DNA from: Apteryx mantelli
Taxonomy: Eukaryota > Chordata > Aves > Apterygiformes > Apterygidae
Length of the DNA: 64,000 nt
Assembly (NCBI RefSeq): GCF_036417845.1
Contig: NC_089981.1
Span: 82,191,268-82,255,267, forward strand
Reading direction: 5' to 3'
In this document: positions 48,901 through 59,740 of the stretch, one piece after another
Numbering within the stretch: the stretch's first letter is position 1
Layout of the letters: every line of letters starts with the position of its first letter
Translations under genes and position numbers: made by a program
The notes under the pieces: model-generated
What the model was told of the DNA's origin: nothing
The model's input: the letters and a program-made list of their open reading frames with translations, nothing else
The model's database searches: none

Positions 48901-51752
48901 TTTTGGTGCCAAGTGCTGTGTTATTTGAAGGCAGAATTGCAAAACAGTGCTGCAGAGACGGTTGCCTACCACCAGAGATGAGAACGGAAAAGGGCCGATG
49001 AGATGGGACTTTTAAAGATGTTCAAAATAAAGCCCTCTCCTCAGCAAATCATGTTACTTTCTAATACTTCAGCTGGAGGTGTCTGCTGATGGCAGTGTTT
49101 TTACTGATCCCTGGTATTTAATGCTTTATCCACATGTGCACAAACTGCTTTACTATGAAAATTGGCATGGGTAGCCCAAATTACACTTCCACATGAGTAA
49201 GCTTTGTGTGCTAGAGTGGATATAGCATTGAAGAAAACTTAATAGTGTTTCAGGCAGAAAACTCTGAAGAAGCCTGTGCACTAAAAATTTCCATTGTATG
49301 TATGATCATTTAGATAGGCAGGTAGTATACAGCTACCTGATTAGATACAGCTTACCTGAATTGCTCCAGTTAAAACTGCATCCAGCAACGTAGAGTTATC
49401 AAGCCCTACCAACCTTATTTATGAAAGCACATCTAAAGAAACCCAAGTTCAGCTACATCTAGGCATGCTCATTTCTCTCTCTACTTTGAATGCTATATAT
49501 TAAATGACTAAAAATATCAAAGCTTTCATTCCCTCTCCCTTTTTTAAATTTAACTTTGCGGTGCAGGGGTGGGGAGGGGACATACTTCTCACTGATGTAC
49601 ATTTGACAAAGTGCAACCCAAGCACCGGTTAAAAAGTAAGATTTTAAAAACATTTCTGTTGCATTATGATAGTGCCTAGAAGTTCCTCCCCATACTCAAA
49701 GTATTATGTTGTGACACCGTGCAAACATACAGTGAAAAGTCAATTCTTGCTCCAAGAGAACTTAATGTTCAAGTATGTGACCTTAGTCCTTGAGTACATA
49801 ATACTGAAATTCAGATTTGTCTGGACTGCCTCAGCTTAAGGTGGGGGATCATAAAGATTCCTTTTTAAAAACGTATTTAGTTTTAACTTCCATCTGTAAA
49901 GTAACTGCCAAGAGTTACAAGTGATCTACAGAGCAACTCTTGTGCAATTATTGTGGGGAACTTCACAGATCCATTTGTAACGAATATACGTTGTGACTCA
50001 GCAGCGTTGGAGTGGTATCAAGAAAATTGTATGTTCTATTAATATAGTTGGATTCATCTGGGAGTACTGAATACCAAATTTGCAGCTGTAGAACTATGTC
50101 ATTCCAGTTGATCTTGCAGCGTTTTTTTCCTATGTGAACGATGAGCAGAAGGTATTTGTTAAATTTGTGGCAATACTAACCACCCCAGAAAGCTCAGATG
50201 AAAGACTATTAACTAAAAATATTTCTTATTGTAATATTGACATGTACAAAGCAGCCTGAATAATTATAATGTATAATGCATTCCATTCAATATTGTCTTA
50301 ATGAAATCATATACATCTTGTTTTGAAATCTTCAGAACAGCTCACCCGTCTGCGTGCTGATTAGCATGCCGGGCTACAGACTTCAGAGGGACCCGGCTTC
50401 GCAGCAACAATGGAAGGTATTTACTGGGAAAACACTGAGCGTGTAATCTGGGTCTTTGTGCTTTGCTGTCTACACGTGTGCTTAGACATTTTTCCATCCA
50501 AAATGCACAGTGCAGGCAAAAAAAAGTCCCATAAAATAATTATGAAGTTGAAAAAAAAAGGGGGGAGGGCATGTTGGCATGACAATTAATGAATTGGTCT
50601 CTTTTGTGTTTGCAATGATGATACCTGCTTGGCTTCTGTGATCTGCGTGCCTGTGGCTCCTTATGAATACAAATAGCTCTATGAATATCCAGTCCTAATA
50701 AACCATTTAGAAAGTAGACTTTAAGCTGGAATCTGGGTGAATCATCAGTGTATCTGTGAAATACAAGTAAAGTTAATTGTCTCATGGTATTGCAAAGTGG
50801 TAACAGCGAAGAGTATGCTCATAAAAAGATCATCGTGCTGGTAGATACATGAGCTATAGTTGTGGTAGTGTAAAAATTGCAAGCAATAGCCATATTGGAG
50901 CATGTAGAATTAATTAAAATTTGCAACGCTAGTGGCAGGCAACTGAAATGTCAGTACTTTGAACTAGCTTTTGATTGTCTCTCTGCTTGCTTCCCGTATC
51001 GGAGTTAAGAATGCCATTAGACTGAGGTGCAAGTCATGTGTTTTTAATAATGTTCTGCGGTTATTATCCATGTGATCTGACCACGTTACAGGGTTTCGCT
51101 AAACCTCTTCATATAGTCAGCTCAAATGTTTAGATTTTTAGATTTAAAAATGGCCATGGCAACGAAGCAGATGAAAATATATATAAAAAAAATACTTCCT
51201 GGAATAATGTATTTGTTGAAAGATAAGCCTTCATCTATGACATGGTTAATATCATAATTTACAGCATTTATCGAAAAAAAAGACCATAAACCCGATTTTA
51301 AAAATAGAGGAACAAATGACTTTTTCAGTTAATCTATCTAGGATTATGGACCGATATAGTACTTGGCAGTTGTAGGGGGCAAACCAACAACACTGCTGAA
51401 CAGTAAATTAAGATTAGAACAAGAAATTTTGAATTTTAACACTATAGGCAATATTAAATAAAAAATCTGTCCTCCTTATAGTAAGATTTTATGTGTGAGC
51501 GTATTAAGCTGTAAGACAGAAAAGAAAAAAAATACCACTTGGGATTTTTATTGGAAAAACAAGCGTCTGGAAGAGCGTCACACCAAGCCGCTCACGCTCC
51601 CGAGCGCGGCGCTCAGGGCACCGCGAGCCACGCTTATTTCGGTGCCTGAAGCCGAGCTCCGAGGTGACTGACGGCCGCTCTGCACCCTGTGGGGGCGGAA
51701 ACCGCCTCACGGTCGCGCGCGCCGGGGCCCGCCCCCGCCCGGCCGCGGCGGC

Positions 51753-51761
51753 GCCATGTTG
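51753..51761 (-). promoter_or_regulatory. YY1-type motif, minus orientation
   Basis: GCCATGTTG on + reads CAACATGGC on minus, the core of the long YY1 element (AANATGGCGNC). Such elements usually lie just downstream of the start site of the gene they face, so this one suggests leftward transcription. Confidence 0.45.
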
Positions 51762-52133
51762 CTGCGCAGCGCCGACGGCTCCCGCCTCGCGGTGCGGGGC
51801 GCTCCGCGCGCCAGGCCCTGCCCGCCGGGCGAGCTGCCGGCGGCGCGTGCCCGGCCCCTGGGCCACGAAGGACGGAGGGAGCCGCCGGGGCTGGGGGCTG
51901 CCGCCGCCGCGCCGGGAAGGGGGGAGGCCCCGCCCCCAGCGGCTGTCATGGCAACGGGGCGGTGCCGGGCAGTGGCCTCACCCCCATCCGGGGCTCGCCG
52001 TGTCCTGTGCGGCTTCGCGGGTGCCGATAAAGTTGGGGCGATTGAAGCGGGGAGCCACGCCCTGTTCCCACCCCCCCCCTCCTTGGCCCATCCCCTTCCT
52101 TTGCGTCGCTTCCTCCCCGCCACCGAGAAGGCT

Positions 52134-52144
52134 AAGATGGCGGC
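52134..52144 (+). promoter_or_regulatory. YY1-type motif, plus orientation
   Basis: AAGATGGCGGC is a full long-form YY1 element. It suggests a rightward start site a few tens of bases upstream (around 52,080-52,130). Its ATG (52137) opens a frame of only 24 codons that ends at TAG 52209-52211, so it is not taken as a protein start. Confidence 0.55.
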
Positions 52145-52380
52145 AGGCGAGGCGGGCGGAGCAGCCAATGGGGTGGCTGAGGAGGGCCTGGGGGCGGGGC
52201 CGAAGCGCTAGCAGGGTTGGTCGGCGCGCACGCGGCGGCGCTGCGGTGTGTTGCGTTGCGCCGCGCTGCGGGGGCGCGGGCGGGCGGGCGGGGGGCGCCG
52301 GGGCTGTCGGCGGGGCATGGGGGGTGCTGTGGGGTCCTGTGGGCCGGGCAGAGCGGGGACTGCCGGGTGGGCGCTGCTGT

Positions 52381-52840
52381 GGGAGGGCAGGGGTGCCCCT
52401 GTGTCTGGGGGGTTCCTGAGGACAGGGGTGCCCCTGTGGGGTTTGGGGGAGTTGTGTGAGAGCAGGGGCTGCCCCTGTGGGGTTTGGGGGGGTTGGTGTG
52501 GGAGAGCAGGGGCTGCCCCTGTGGGGTTTGGGGGGGTTGGTGTGGGAGGGCAGGGGGCGCCCCTGTGGGGTTTGGGGGGGTTGGTGTGGGAGGGCAGGGA
52601 GTACCCCTGTTTGTGGGGGGTTCCTGAGGGCAGGGGCTGCCCCTGTGAGGTTTGGGGGGGTGTTGGTGTGGGAGGGCATGGGGTGCCCCTGTGGGGTTTG
52701 GGGGGGTGTTGGTGTGGGAGGGCATGGGGTGCCCCTGTGGGGTTTGGTGGCGGTTGGTGTGGGAGGGCATGGGGTGCCACTGTGGGGTTTGGGGGGGTGT
52801 TGGTGTGGGAGGGCAGGGGCTGCCCCTGTGGGTCTATAGG
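52381..52840 (+). repeat. G-rich minisatellite, about 11 units of 44-46 bp
   Basis: The marker GCCCCT (or a one-base variant) recurs at 52395, 52430, 52471, 52515, 52559, 52603, 52639, 52685, 52731, 52776 and 52822. Spacing is mostly 44-46 bp, with two short units of 35-36 bp and one of 41 bp. A typical unit has a GGGGTTTGGGGGGG block, then TTGGTGTGGGAGGGCA, then a 15-bp odd palindrome CAGGGGCTGCCCCTG. In many units the palindrome is weakened by a CATGGGGT variant. The + strand carries closely spaced runs of three or more G in every unit, so it meets the usual G-quadruplex pattern. Long frames on both strands here result from repeat length and lack of stops, not coding. Confidence 0.92.
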
Positions 52841-55800
52841 GAGCTGTCCCTGGGGGAGGACAAGGATAAGAGTTGCCCCCGGGAGGGGGGACATTGCTGG
52901 GGGAGGGCAGGGGCTGCCCCAGGTGGGGGCTCGTGCGGTGTGGCGAGGGGCCCTGCCCCGGGGGACGGCGGTGCGGGGCAGTGGGGAGCAGAGGGGGGTG
53001 TGCGGGGAGGCAGGCGAGCAGTGTCTGCAGAGCCCCCGCTGCGACGGGCCCTGTGCCGGCACCCGCTCAAGCCGTGCAGTAGCAGCTGTGGCTGGCGGCT
53101 CCGGGGTGCTCCCGTGTGCCTCTGTGGGGTGGTTTGGGCCGAAGAGGACTGTGGCAGAGAGTGGTTACCTAGAGGTGTCCGGGTCTTGACCTTAAAGCTT
53201 TCTGTGTGTAACAGGTCTTGCAAATCTCTTGGTTTCTTTAGTGCCCTATGCAGTAGGGAGAAGAAAGGTGGGCTTCTGAAATTTCATTCTGCCACAGCTG
53301 CTGGCTTTTCTCTTTCTATTCTATATTTTTTTTCTATAGGCTAAACTGAAGCACTTCTTGCTTGCTGATAATAATAATGAATAACTTGCAGTCGCTGCTA
53401 ATGCGTGAATAAAAACACTGTACTTACACTGTGAGTTTATCCTGTTAGATAGTGAAACTTGGAAGCTTAGGAACATCACCTGTGCTCTCAAAACTTCCTG
53501 GAGAGGAGGAGCACAAGGTCTGGTGGAGGATTGACACTGGCTGGTCGCCCTTGCTAGCTTTGGTACTGTGTCTGGTAGAGGCTGGTCTAGGACTGAGCCT
53601 GTGATTAGGGTTGCATTGGTATACTGCTAATTTGGGCAAGCTCATCTGATTGGAGATATGACTGGGTGCTTATGGTATGGGCTGTCAGGCTTAAAGTTAG
53701 GGCCTGTATTGGCAAGTGAAGTATGTTTATTAACTCTTTAGTGCTGCTAAGAACCAGGTAGCCTCACCTAGGTTTGGAGAAGATGGGGATCTTTGGTTTA
53801 ATGATAGTAAGTCTGACACAAAAAAGCCTGGAAGAGCACAGAAGAAGAATTAAATGTTTTGTGTGTGCGTTTTTTTTTTTCTTTACACTTTTCCTCAGGG
53901 GAAAAAAAACTTTTTTCTGTTCTGGAACAGCAAAATAATACTTAGAGAAACTAGTTTAAAATTGTTATGCTTATGTCCCTAAGGATGTTTTATATCACCA
54001 ACAGGTATTTCAGAAGGTGGTGTGTTGGACAACGGCTTCCTACAGAATACTGGGACTGCAGTTGTTAGTGCTGTTTTATGCTGCGGAATAATATTGGTTA
54101 TAACTATGTAATTCCAAATTCATTTTCCCTAGAAATGTGATGTATATCCAGAAATAAGCAGAAACATGAGGTCCTCTCCTAATATGCTGGGTATTATCTG
54201 GGTGTGTGGAAACTTTGTTCTAACAACTCAGCAGTGTTAGTGCTTGTTATTTCCTAATATTTTTAAAGGATTTCCTGTTTTAGAGTGATCATCAGATTCT
54301 GTGATGTGTGTGTGCAAAGCAGCTCCAATAGGATAGTTGTTATTAAACAAAATACACATGACTGTAATTAACTGCAGTTTATCCCATGGATTGTTTTCTA
54401 TGTCCCAATCTTATATAGTGCTTGTTTAAAGCTTTCCTGTTTTTAAAGAAAAAGGAATAGGCACCTATGTGCATTTTCCTCTAAATGTCTTTTTATGGGG
54501 CCAGGGGACAGCCCCGTGGGGAAGGTGAGCCCAGGACTCTGCAGCAGCCCTGTGCAGGCATGGGCAGTGAAGTGGGGCCTGGTCTGTTCCTCTGCGTTCC
54601 CAGAATTTTTGGAAACAATTTTCTTGTTACTGCACAGGAATTGTGCTGTAGTTGGGAATGAGAGAAAATGTTCGGGTAGCTTTTTAAATGCCTTAAGTAC
54701 AAGGTGATTTTTTCACTGCATCTCAGAATAGGATCCCTTGCTGGGCAACCCGAAGGTCTGGACTCTGCGCTGACCACGAGGAAGGTCTTGCGTACAACAG
54801 AGTGCAGTTAAGTAAAGACTGTCAGTGCTTGTTGGCAGCGCTTCCCAGTTAGGGACATGTGGAGGTCAGGCCAAGTGTAGGAGACAAGTGTGTTTTGTGC
54901 CTTGCAAGCAGTTTAGGTGCAAGATGAACAGTGGAGGAAGTGAGACAGATGGGAAGGGAGCGTATTGCCTTCAGCCGTTGGGGTTAGGCAGTTCAGCTCC
55001 TCCTATTGAAATAATGCCTTTTTGCTCTTCTGGCCATCTATCCCCTTCTTCCTTGCCCTCCTTCCCCGTGTCTTGTTGCTGTGCTGCTTCATTTCCTTTT
55101 ACGGAGGGGTTACATGAATTTTTTCTGGTGCATTGTCCTCTCTTATTCCTCTTGTCACCTCCTTTTGCTTCCCCTTTCCTCCCCTCTGAGCTAGGCGGAC
55201 TCCTCTCTCCCTCCCGCTTGCTGTTGAAGCCGGAGGAGAGGACAGCTGTACTGCAGCACTGCGCACCTAGAAGCCCAGAGGAGCAATTGCAGTTTCAGCC
55301 CTGGCTGCAGCATGCCTTCTTAATTTGTGGGGTTGGTGAAGTCAGCATGTAGGGATGAGCCATATTCAGTGTGGTCTGGTAAGAGCTTTAACTGTCACAT
55401 CCTAAATTAAATGCTCTAAATGAATGCAGAGGTAACTAGGTGCATGGATGTGACCTATCACAGAGACCCACCACCAGAGTGTGTTGTATTAGCTTCTAAA
55501 ACACCTGGGAGGACAGGAGGATAATGAAGTTGAATATGGAATATTGTTGCTTTGGTAGATGAAGTTTTGGACTAGGAGGTAAGGTTGTCTAATGCTGAAA
55601 TCTTGCCTTTAGATTAACTTTCAGTAGTTTTGATGATTCGTTTCCATGACATATTTCTTGCCTTAGCTGATACTTCGATGGGAGTTTCAACTAAAAATAT
55701 TTCAGTGAGAACAAAGAGTGAGATGGGGACAGACAGCTCACCAGAAAAGCAAAGTAAGCCAATCTATGAAACTGAAGAATTGCTGCTCAAATTGCAGGAC

Positions 55801-56771
55801 AAACACTGACCAGTTACCCTAGGCCGTTCTGAAGGCCCCAGGAGCAGAACATGTTCTGTCCCACTTCTAGGTCCTATAAGATAATCGAGCGTTCTCAACC
55901 ATCAAAATATTTTATATGTTTTGGAAGGAAGTAAATATCACTCAGCTGTCTGTCACTTTTAACAAGTTCACAGTAATGTTTTCTTAAACTCTTCAATCTG
56001 ATACATTTTTATGCTCTTTCATGGATGTCAGGTGTTTAAGTCCAGAAAGACTATTGCATTATGTAGTCTGATATTCTCTGTAAGTCTGTAACAACAGTCT
56101 GTACTGTTGCTTATAACCCTTACAACCTTTACATAACTTTATTTCTTTTTTTCATATTAATCTGAAGCAACTTCTTGCAAGATGTTAATGTCCTCAGGGT
56201 TGCTTTTTGCTAATATTTTACTATTAAATTACTTGGATTATTGAAAATATTTTGAGATGAGTTTAATGTTTAGCTTCTGACCAAAAGTTGCAATAGATAG
56301 AGGAATGAAAATATTTCAGATCCTATTCTTTGTCTTCTATTGTTTCATTCCTTGTGACTTTTTGCAATATATGACTCTATTATGGCTTTATCTGGCAATT
56401 GCTATTTTTCGTGTTTTAATGCTTTAGCTTTTCAGCTATTTTGCTAAAACCTACTGAGAAACCAGAAGTAAATAGTTCTACAAATTCTTCTCTTAGGATA
56501 CCAACTGGATTTTAACTGTGGAAAAAAGACAGTGGTGCATTAAAACCTCATAGTTCTTATGCTGGATTAAAGCAACTAGTTCAAAAGATTAGCTTGAAAG
56601 TAAAATCACTTTTTTTGCTATATAGTGCTTGTATATAGCAGCAATCTACTTGAAAATGTTGAATGTCTCTGTTTCTTGTATTTTTACTTTGCTTTTAGGT
56701 GAATGATGAATGAACATACTGTTAATTCCTGTAGCTCCTACTACTTCAGCAAAATCGTGTTTTTCTTTCTG

Positions 56772-56824
56772 CTTTGGTTGACTAGTACTTTTTCACTCAC
56801 ACCTCTTTCTGCAGTCAACCAAAA
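56772..56824. repeat. Inverted repeat, 10-bp arms, about 31-nt spacer
   Basis: The arms tttggttgac (ending about 56782) and gtcaaccaaa (starting about 56814) are perfect reverse complements. It is a modest hairpin candidate without further pairing in the spacer. Confidence 0.6.
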
Positions 56825-56888
56825 CTAGTGTTTTTTTTTCCTTGCCTGTTTTTTGGCAAAACTTTGCCGATTGCTCAGCCTCTCAATT

Positions 56889-56912
56889 AAAAAAAAAAAA
56901 AAAAAAAAAAAA
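56889..56912 (+). repeat. Poly(A) tract of 24
   Basis: A simple adenine run follows 'cctctcaatt'. It may be a decayed retroelement tail, but no element body is recognised upstream. Confidence 0.9.
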
Positions 56913-58859
56913 GGAGTGCTATATAATCGGTAAGCGGTTAAATTGGCAAAATAACCCAGCATTGAACTGAGACTGGCAAATTGCTTGCTAGATGGAGTTA
57001 TGTGCTGGCAATCCCTGGAATAGGAAGTTTCAGATACTGATGATTTTTCAATAATTTGAGGATCTGTTAGTAATAGTCATGTACTTAAGTCTGTTGCTAT
57101 GGGAACAACTGAGCTGGAATTAAGCACTATTATTCCCTTGTGGAATCATAAGGGCCAAGCAGATGGCTGTGAAAGCATTAATTCTTGTTTAGAAACATAC
57201 AGCTCTTTTACTAGCAAACCTAACTGACTCAAGTTTTGTGGTTTGCGGAGGCTTTTTTGAGGTAATTGAAGTTGGTTTTAGTTTATTGGGTATCTGTCAA
57301 AGAAATACATGAACCAGCTTTGAAAGGGGGGAAAATGGATTTAAGGAAAATGAGTTTAAATGATTTTATGTCTAGGGTAAATATTATTGTGTTATTGTAT
57401 GATGTGTATTGAATGTTCCTGCTTTGGGAATGTTCGTGGGACCCAAATGTGAGTATAACAGACTTGAGAGGGGCAGGTTTTCTCATGGAGAATTTAGTTA
57501 TGGATGTTTCTGGACTTGACACTTGTTGGATGCTTGAAGAACAAATACAAAAGCATGTAGGGAACGATGACCCTTTTTGTCTGCGTTGCATGGATATATC
57601 AGAGTCAGATCTTGGGTTATCATGAAATGTGAAAGTTCAAAAGATATGAACTGAAGTCACAAAAATGAGACTTTAAGGAAGAGTCCATTTTTTATTTCTA
57701 GTCTCTGTGACAGGTCAGGAAGAAAAAGTTGCAATGTAGTTCAGTTTGAGTTTTCTTCCCCTCTGCAATTTTTGGGGCTACATAAAAATGCATTTCATTT
57801 CTAAATGAAAGCTGTGATTCGTGAGTAATAGCCTGGTTTGAGGAACTGAGGCTTTAATGGAAAAAAAAAAATACTGTGACAATTTGTTAATGGTAGGAAT
57901 CTAATGCTGTTTTTTGTAGTACCTCAGGCTTACTACTTACGTCTTGCACTGTAAATCAAGTTTTTGTTTTCCTGAATGTCATGCTTTGTCTGTTAAGAAG
58001 ACAGTCAGCCTACCATGGCTGATTAAAGCTAGTGCAGAAATACCTAGGTGTAATAAAAAGCATCAGGGCCCTTCTTTTGAATTGCTTGATCTAAAACAAC
58101 TGACTGCAGCTCTCTGAAGGTTGTTTTAGCTATTTGTGACTGGTGGTCATTAGTGACACCAAGTGGGCTTACTGCGAAATAACACGCTCAGTCGGTGGGT
58201 CACTCTTGTAATAGTCTAACTCGCTATGAGACACCTTGGTGCGTATGTTCTGAAAAACTACACTAATGTTATATGCACAGCTATATGGAGAGATGCAGTC
58301 ATTGCAGGACAAAAAGTCTTCATTTCTGTATCGTAGTGAGTGATAAATTTTCACATTTGGGAAGGAGACATCGCATTTTCCATGCATCAGCCTTTGCAAA
58401 AATATGTAGCTATTTGGAGGGCGCACTCAAGTCCTCAGATTTTGTCTCAACAATTTCATGGACTTGAGGCAGAGGAAGCCACCGTAAGCTCAAAATTGCA
58501 TGCTCTCTGTGCACATATATACCTTCATAGTATGGTCTTAATACTACTTTTGAAATTGTGCAGTAAGCAGCTATTGTGTCTTCTTATTGTCTGTCTGACA
58601 ATATCTCCCAGGAAGAAGAAAAGAGCCTGCCTATCTCTTTGTTGCTTGTCTTTCAATCTGCCTTCCTATCTGTGTTCTTTGCTCTGCAGGGACAGCTGTG
58701 GGCACCAGGCTGATCACATTATAAAAGCAGAAGAAGAGTCAAAGTGTTGCCCCCGCTGTTTTTATTGGAAACTACTTTGACAGTTAAAAGCTGTATAATT
58801 TCTGGTCTAAATTTTATTTATGGTCAGCTTATACTCTTACGTTATTGTGCCACTATTGT

Positions 58860-59060
58860 TCTCGAGTAGTTCCCCTCCCTCCTTAGCATTTATTCCTTTG
58901 ATGTGTTTGAAGATAGTAATCATATCCCCCTCAGCCCCTGTCTTTGCCAAGCTATACAAGGCAAAGTATCCCAGCTACTTCTTGTAAAATAAACTCCTCA
59001 TTCCCTGGATCATCTAACCAGTTGTTCTCTGCACTTGATTATAGTTCAGTTATCAAGAGA
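58860..59060 (-). mobile_element. Old CR1 LINE fragment
   Basis: On the + strand this shows the antisense CR1 ORF2-end blocks 'agtaatcatatccccctcag', 'ccaagctatacaaggcaaag' and 'cctggatcatctaaccagtt' in order. They match the turtle/crocodilian CR1 region downstream of the reverse-transcriptase core. Divergence is high. Confidence 0.6.
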
Positions 59061-59570
59061 CTGACTTCAGTGAAGAGTCCTGCTGTCAACTTACTGTGAC
59101 CCAGCAAAATTTGGATTGACAAAAGCATTGAGAAGCAAACATGGCTTGAGAGCAGGGTTATTAAAACGCACAAAACTCTTGACTTTGCTCTTTTTCTGTG
59201 TCTTGTTATTGGGCAATGCTGCCTGCCAAAGATGTTAGAAAGGCCTTTGTGGCTCTGGGAAAAGTAGATTTCCCCACCCAGGTCTTAGGGCTTTGTGGGT
59301 GCTAACAAGAGCATGTTGCCTTTGTTACGATTTGCCATCAAGAAGTGTCTGTGCTGTGGCATACAGTAGGTCTTCTGTTCAGAAAGCTGTTCCTAAATAT
59401 TTGCTTTTTCATCCTTCCAGTTCTTGGTCCCATTTCTTATGGCTTGAGTCTTAAATTGCTCTCATAGTGGAAAAGCAGTTGAACATGAAGTTCCAGCACA
59501 GTACGTTGCAAAACAGCTGTGCTCTTGGATGTTGAAAATCACTTCTCTTCCCTTTTTATATCACTGTGTA
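59060..59570. other. Non-genic stretch between two CR1 pieces
   Basis: Nothing recognisable. It separates two CR1 fragments of opposite orientation, so these are independent insertions or parts of a rearranged one. Confidence 0.4.
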
Positions 59571-59574
59571 TGGA

Positions 59575-59740
59575 ATTGGTGAGATCAGTACTGGAGTGCT
59601 GTGTCCAGTTCAAGTGTAAACACCATTTAAAGGCTGTTGAAAACAGTTGAAGAGAATGCCTTGCATGGGGAGAACGGGTGCATACTTGATGCCTTAGCAT
59701 CTTCCATGGACACTGAAAGGTAAATTCTTTTGAGCAGGAC
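59575..59740 (+). mobile_element. Old CR1 LINE fragment
   Basis: The + strand carries the sense CR1 block 'gagatcagtactggagtgct' and 'gtgtccagttcaagtgtaaa', followed by decayed equivalents of the 'agaatgccttgcatgg' region. This is the same ORF2 C-terminal region as the antisense copy at 18.8-20 kb. The right boundary is uncertain. Confidence 0.5.

Larger units (their letters stand above)
43990..51580. other. Intergenic stretch between SGPP1 and the next CpG island
   Basis: No coding exon or RNA gene is recognised. It contains T-runs at about 45932-45944 and 46824-46840, an A-run 47624-47640, a GT-rich low-complexity zone at about 47790-47900 and a candidate conserved block near 48.8 kb. Frames such as 47105-47416 have no identifiable family. 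Confidence 0.5.
51590..53090. promoter_or_regulatory. Second CpG island: probable promoter of the next gene, possibly bidirectional
   Basis: A dense CpG block rises abruptly out of AT-rich DNA at about 51,590. The core to about 52,320 carries a CCAAT box (52165-52169), a GC box GGGGGCGGGG (52190-52199), and YY1-type sites in both orientations (51753-51761 and 52134-52144). From 52,380 the sequence becomes a G-rich minisatellite and then GC-rich single-copy DNA to about 53,090. In mammals, as I recall, WDR89 and then PPP2R5E lie on this side of SGPP1 in the same orientation, so a non-coding first exon of one of these is the leading reading. No coding exon of either is visible to the window end. 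Confidence 0.7.
53090..58860. other. Non-genic stretch right of the second CpG island
   Basis: Probably the first intron of the gene that starts at the island, or intergenic. No exon is recognised. The frame at 54825-55352 (+, 175 codons) is unassigned. A 24-A run lies at 56889-56912, with no processed-pseudogene body before it that I can identify. Confidence 0.5.

Noticed and set aside
52137-52211. 24-codon frame starting within the YY1 motif
   Set aside because: It ends at a stop without a good splice donor inside it, and it matches neither WDR89 nor PPP2R5E N termini as I know them.
52208-53344. Long open frames on both strands (up to 313 codons +, 284 codons -)
   Set aside because: They run through the G-rich minisatellite and GC-rich flank; stop codons are rare in such sequence, and many units are near a multiple of three. 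Translations are repetitive Gly/Trp or Pro/His arrays with no family.
54825-55352. 175-codon + frame
   Set aside because: Ser/Pro/Phe/Leu-rich translation from a pyrimidine-rich stretch, with no family resemblance.
56889-56912. Poly(A) run as tail of a processed pseudogene
   Set aside because: No mRNA-like body or target-site duplication seen upstream.
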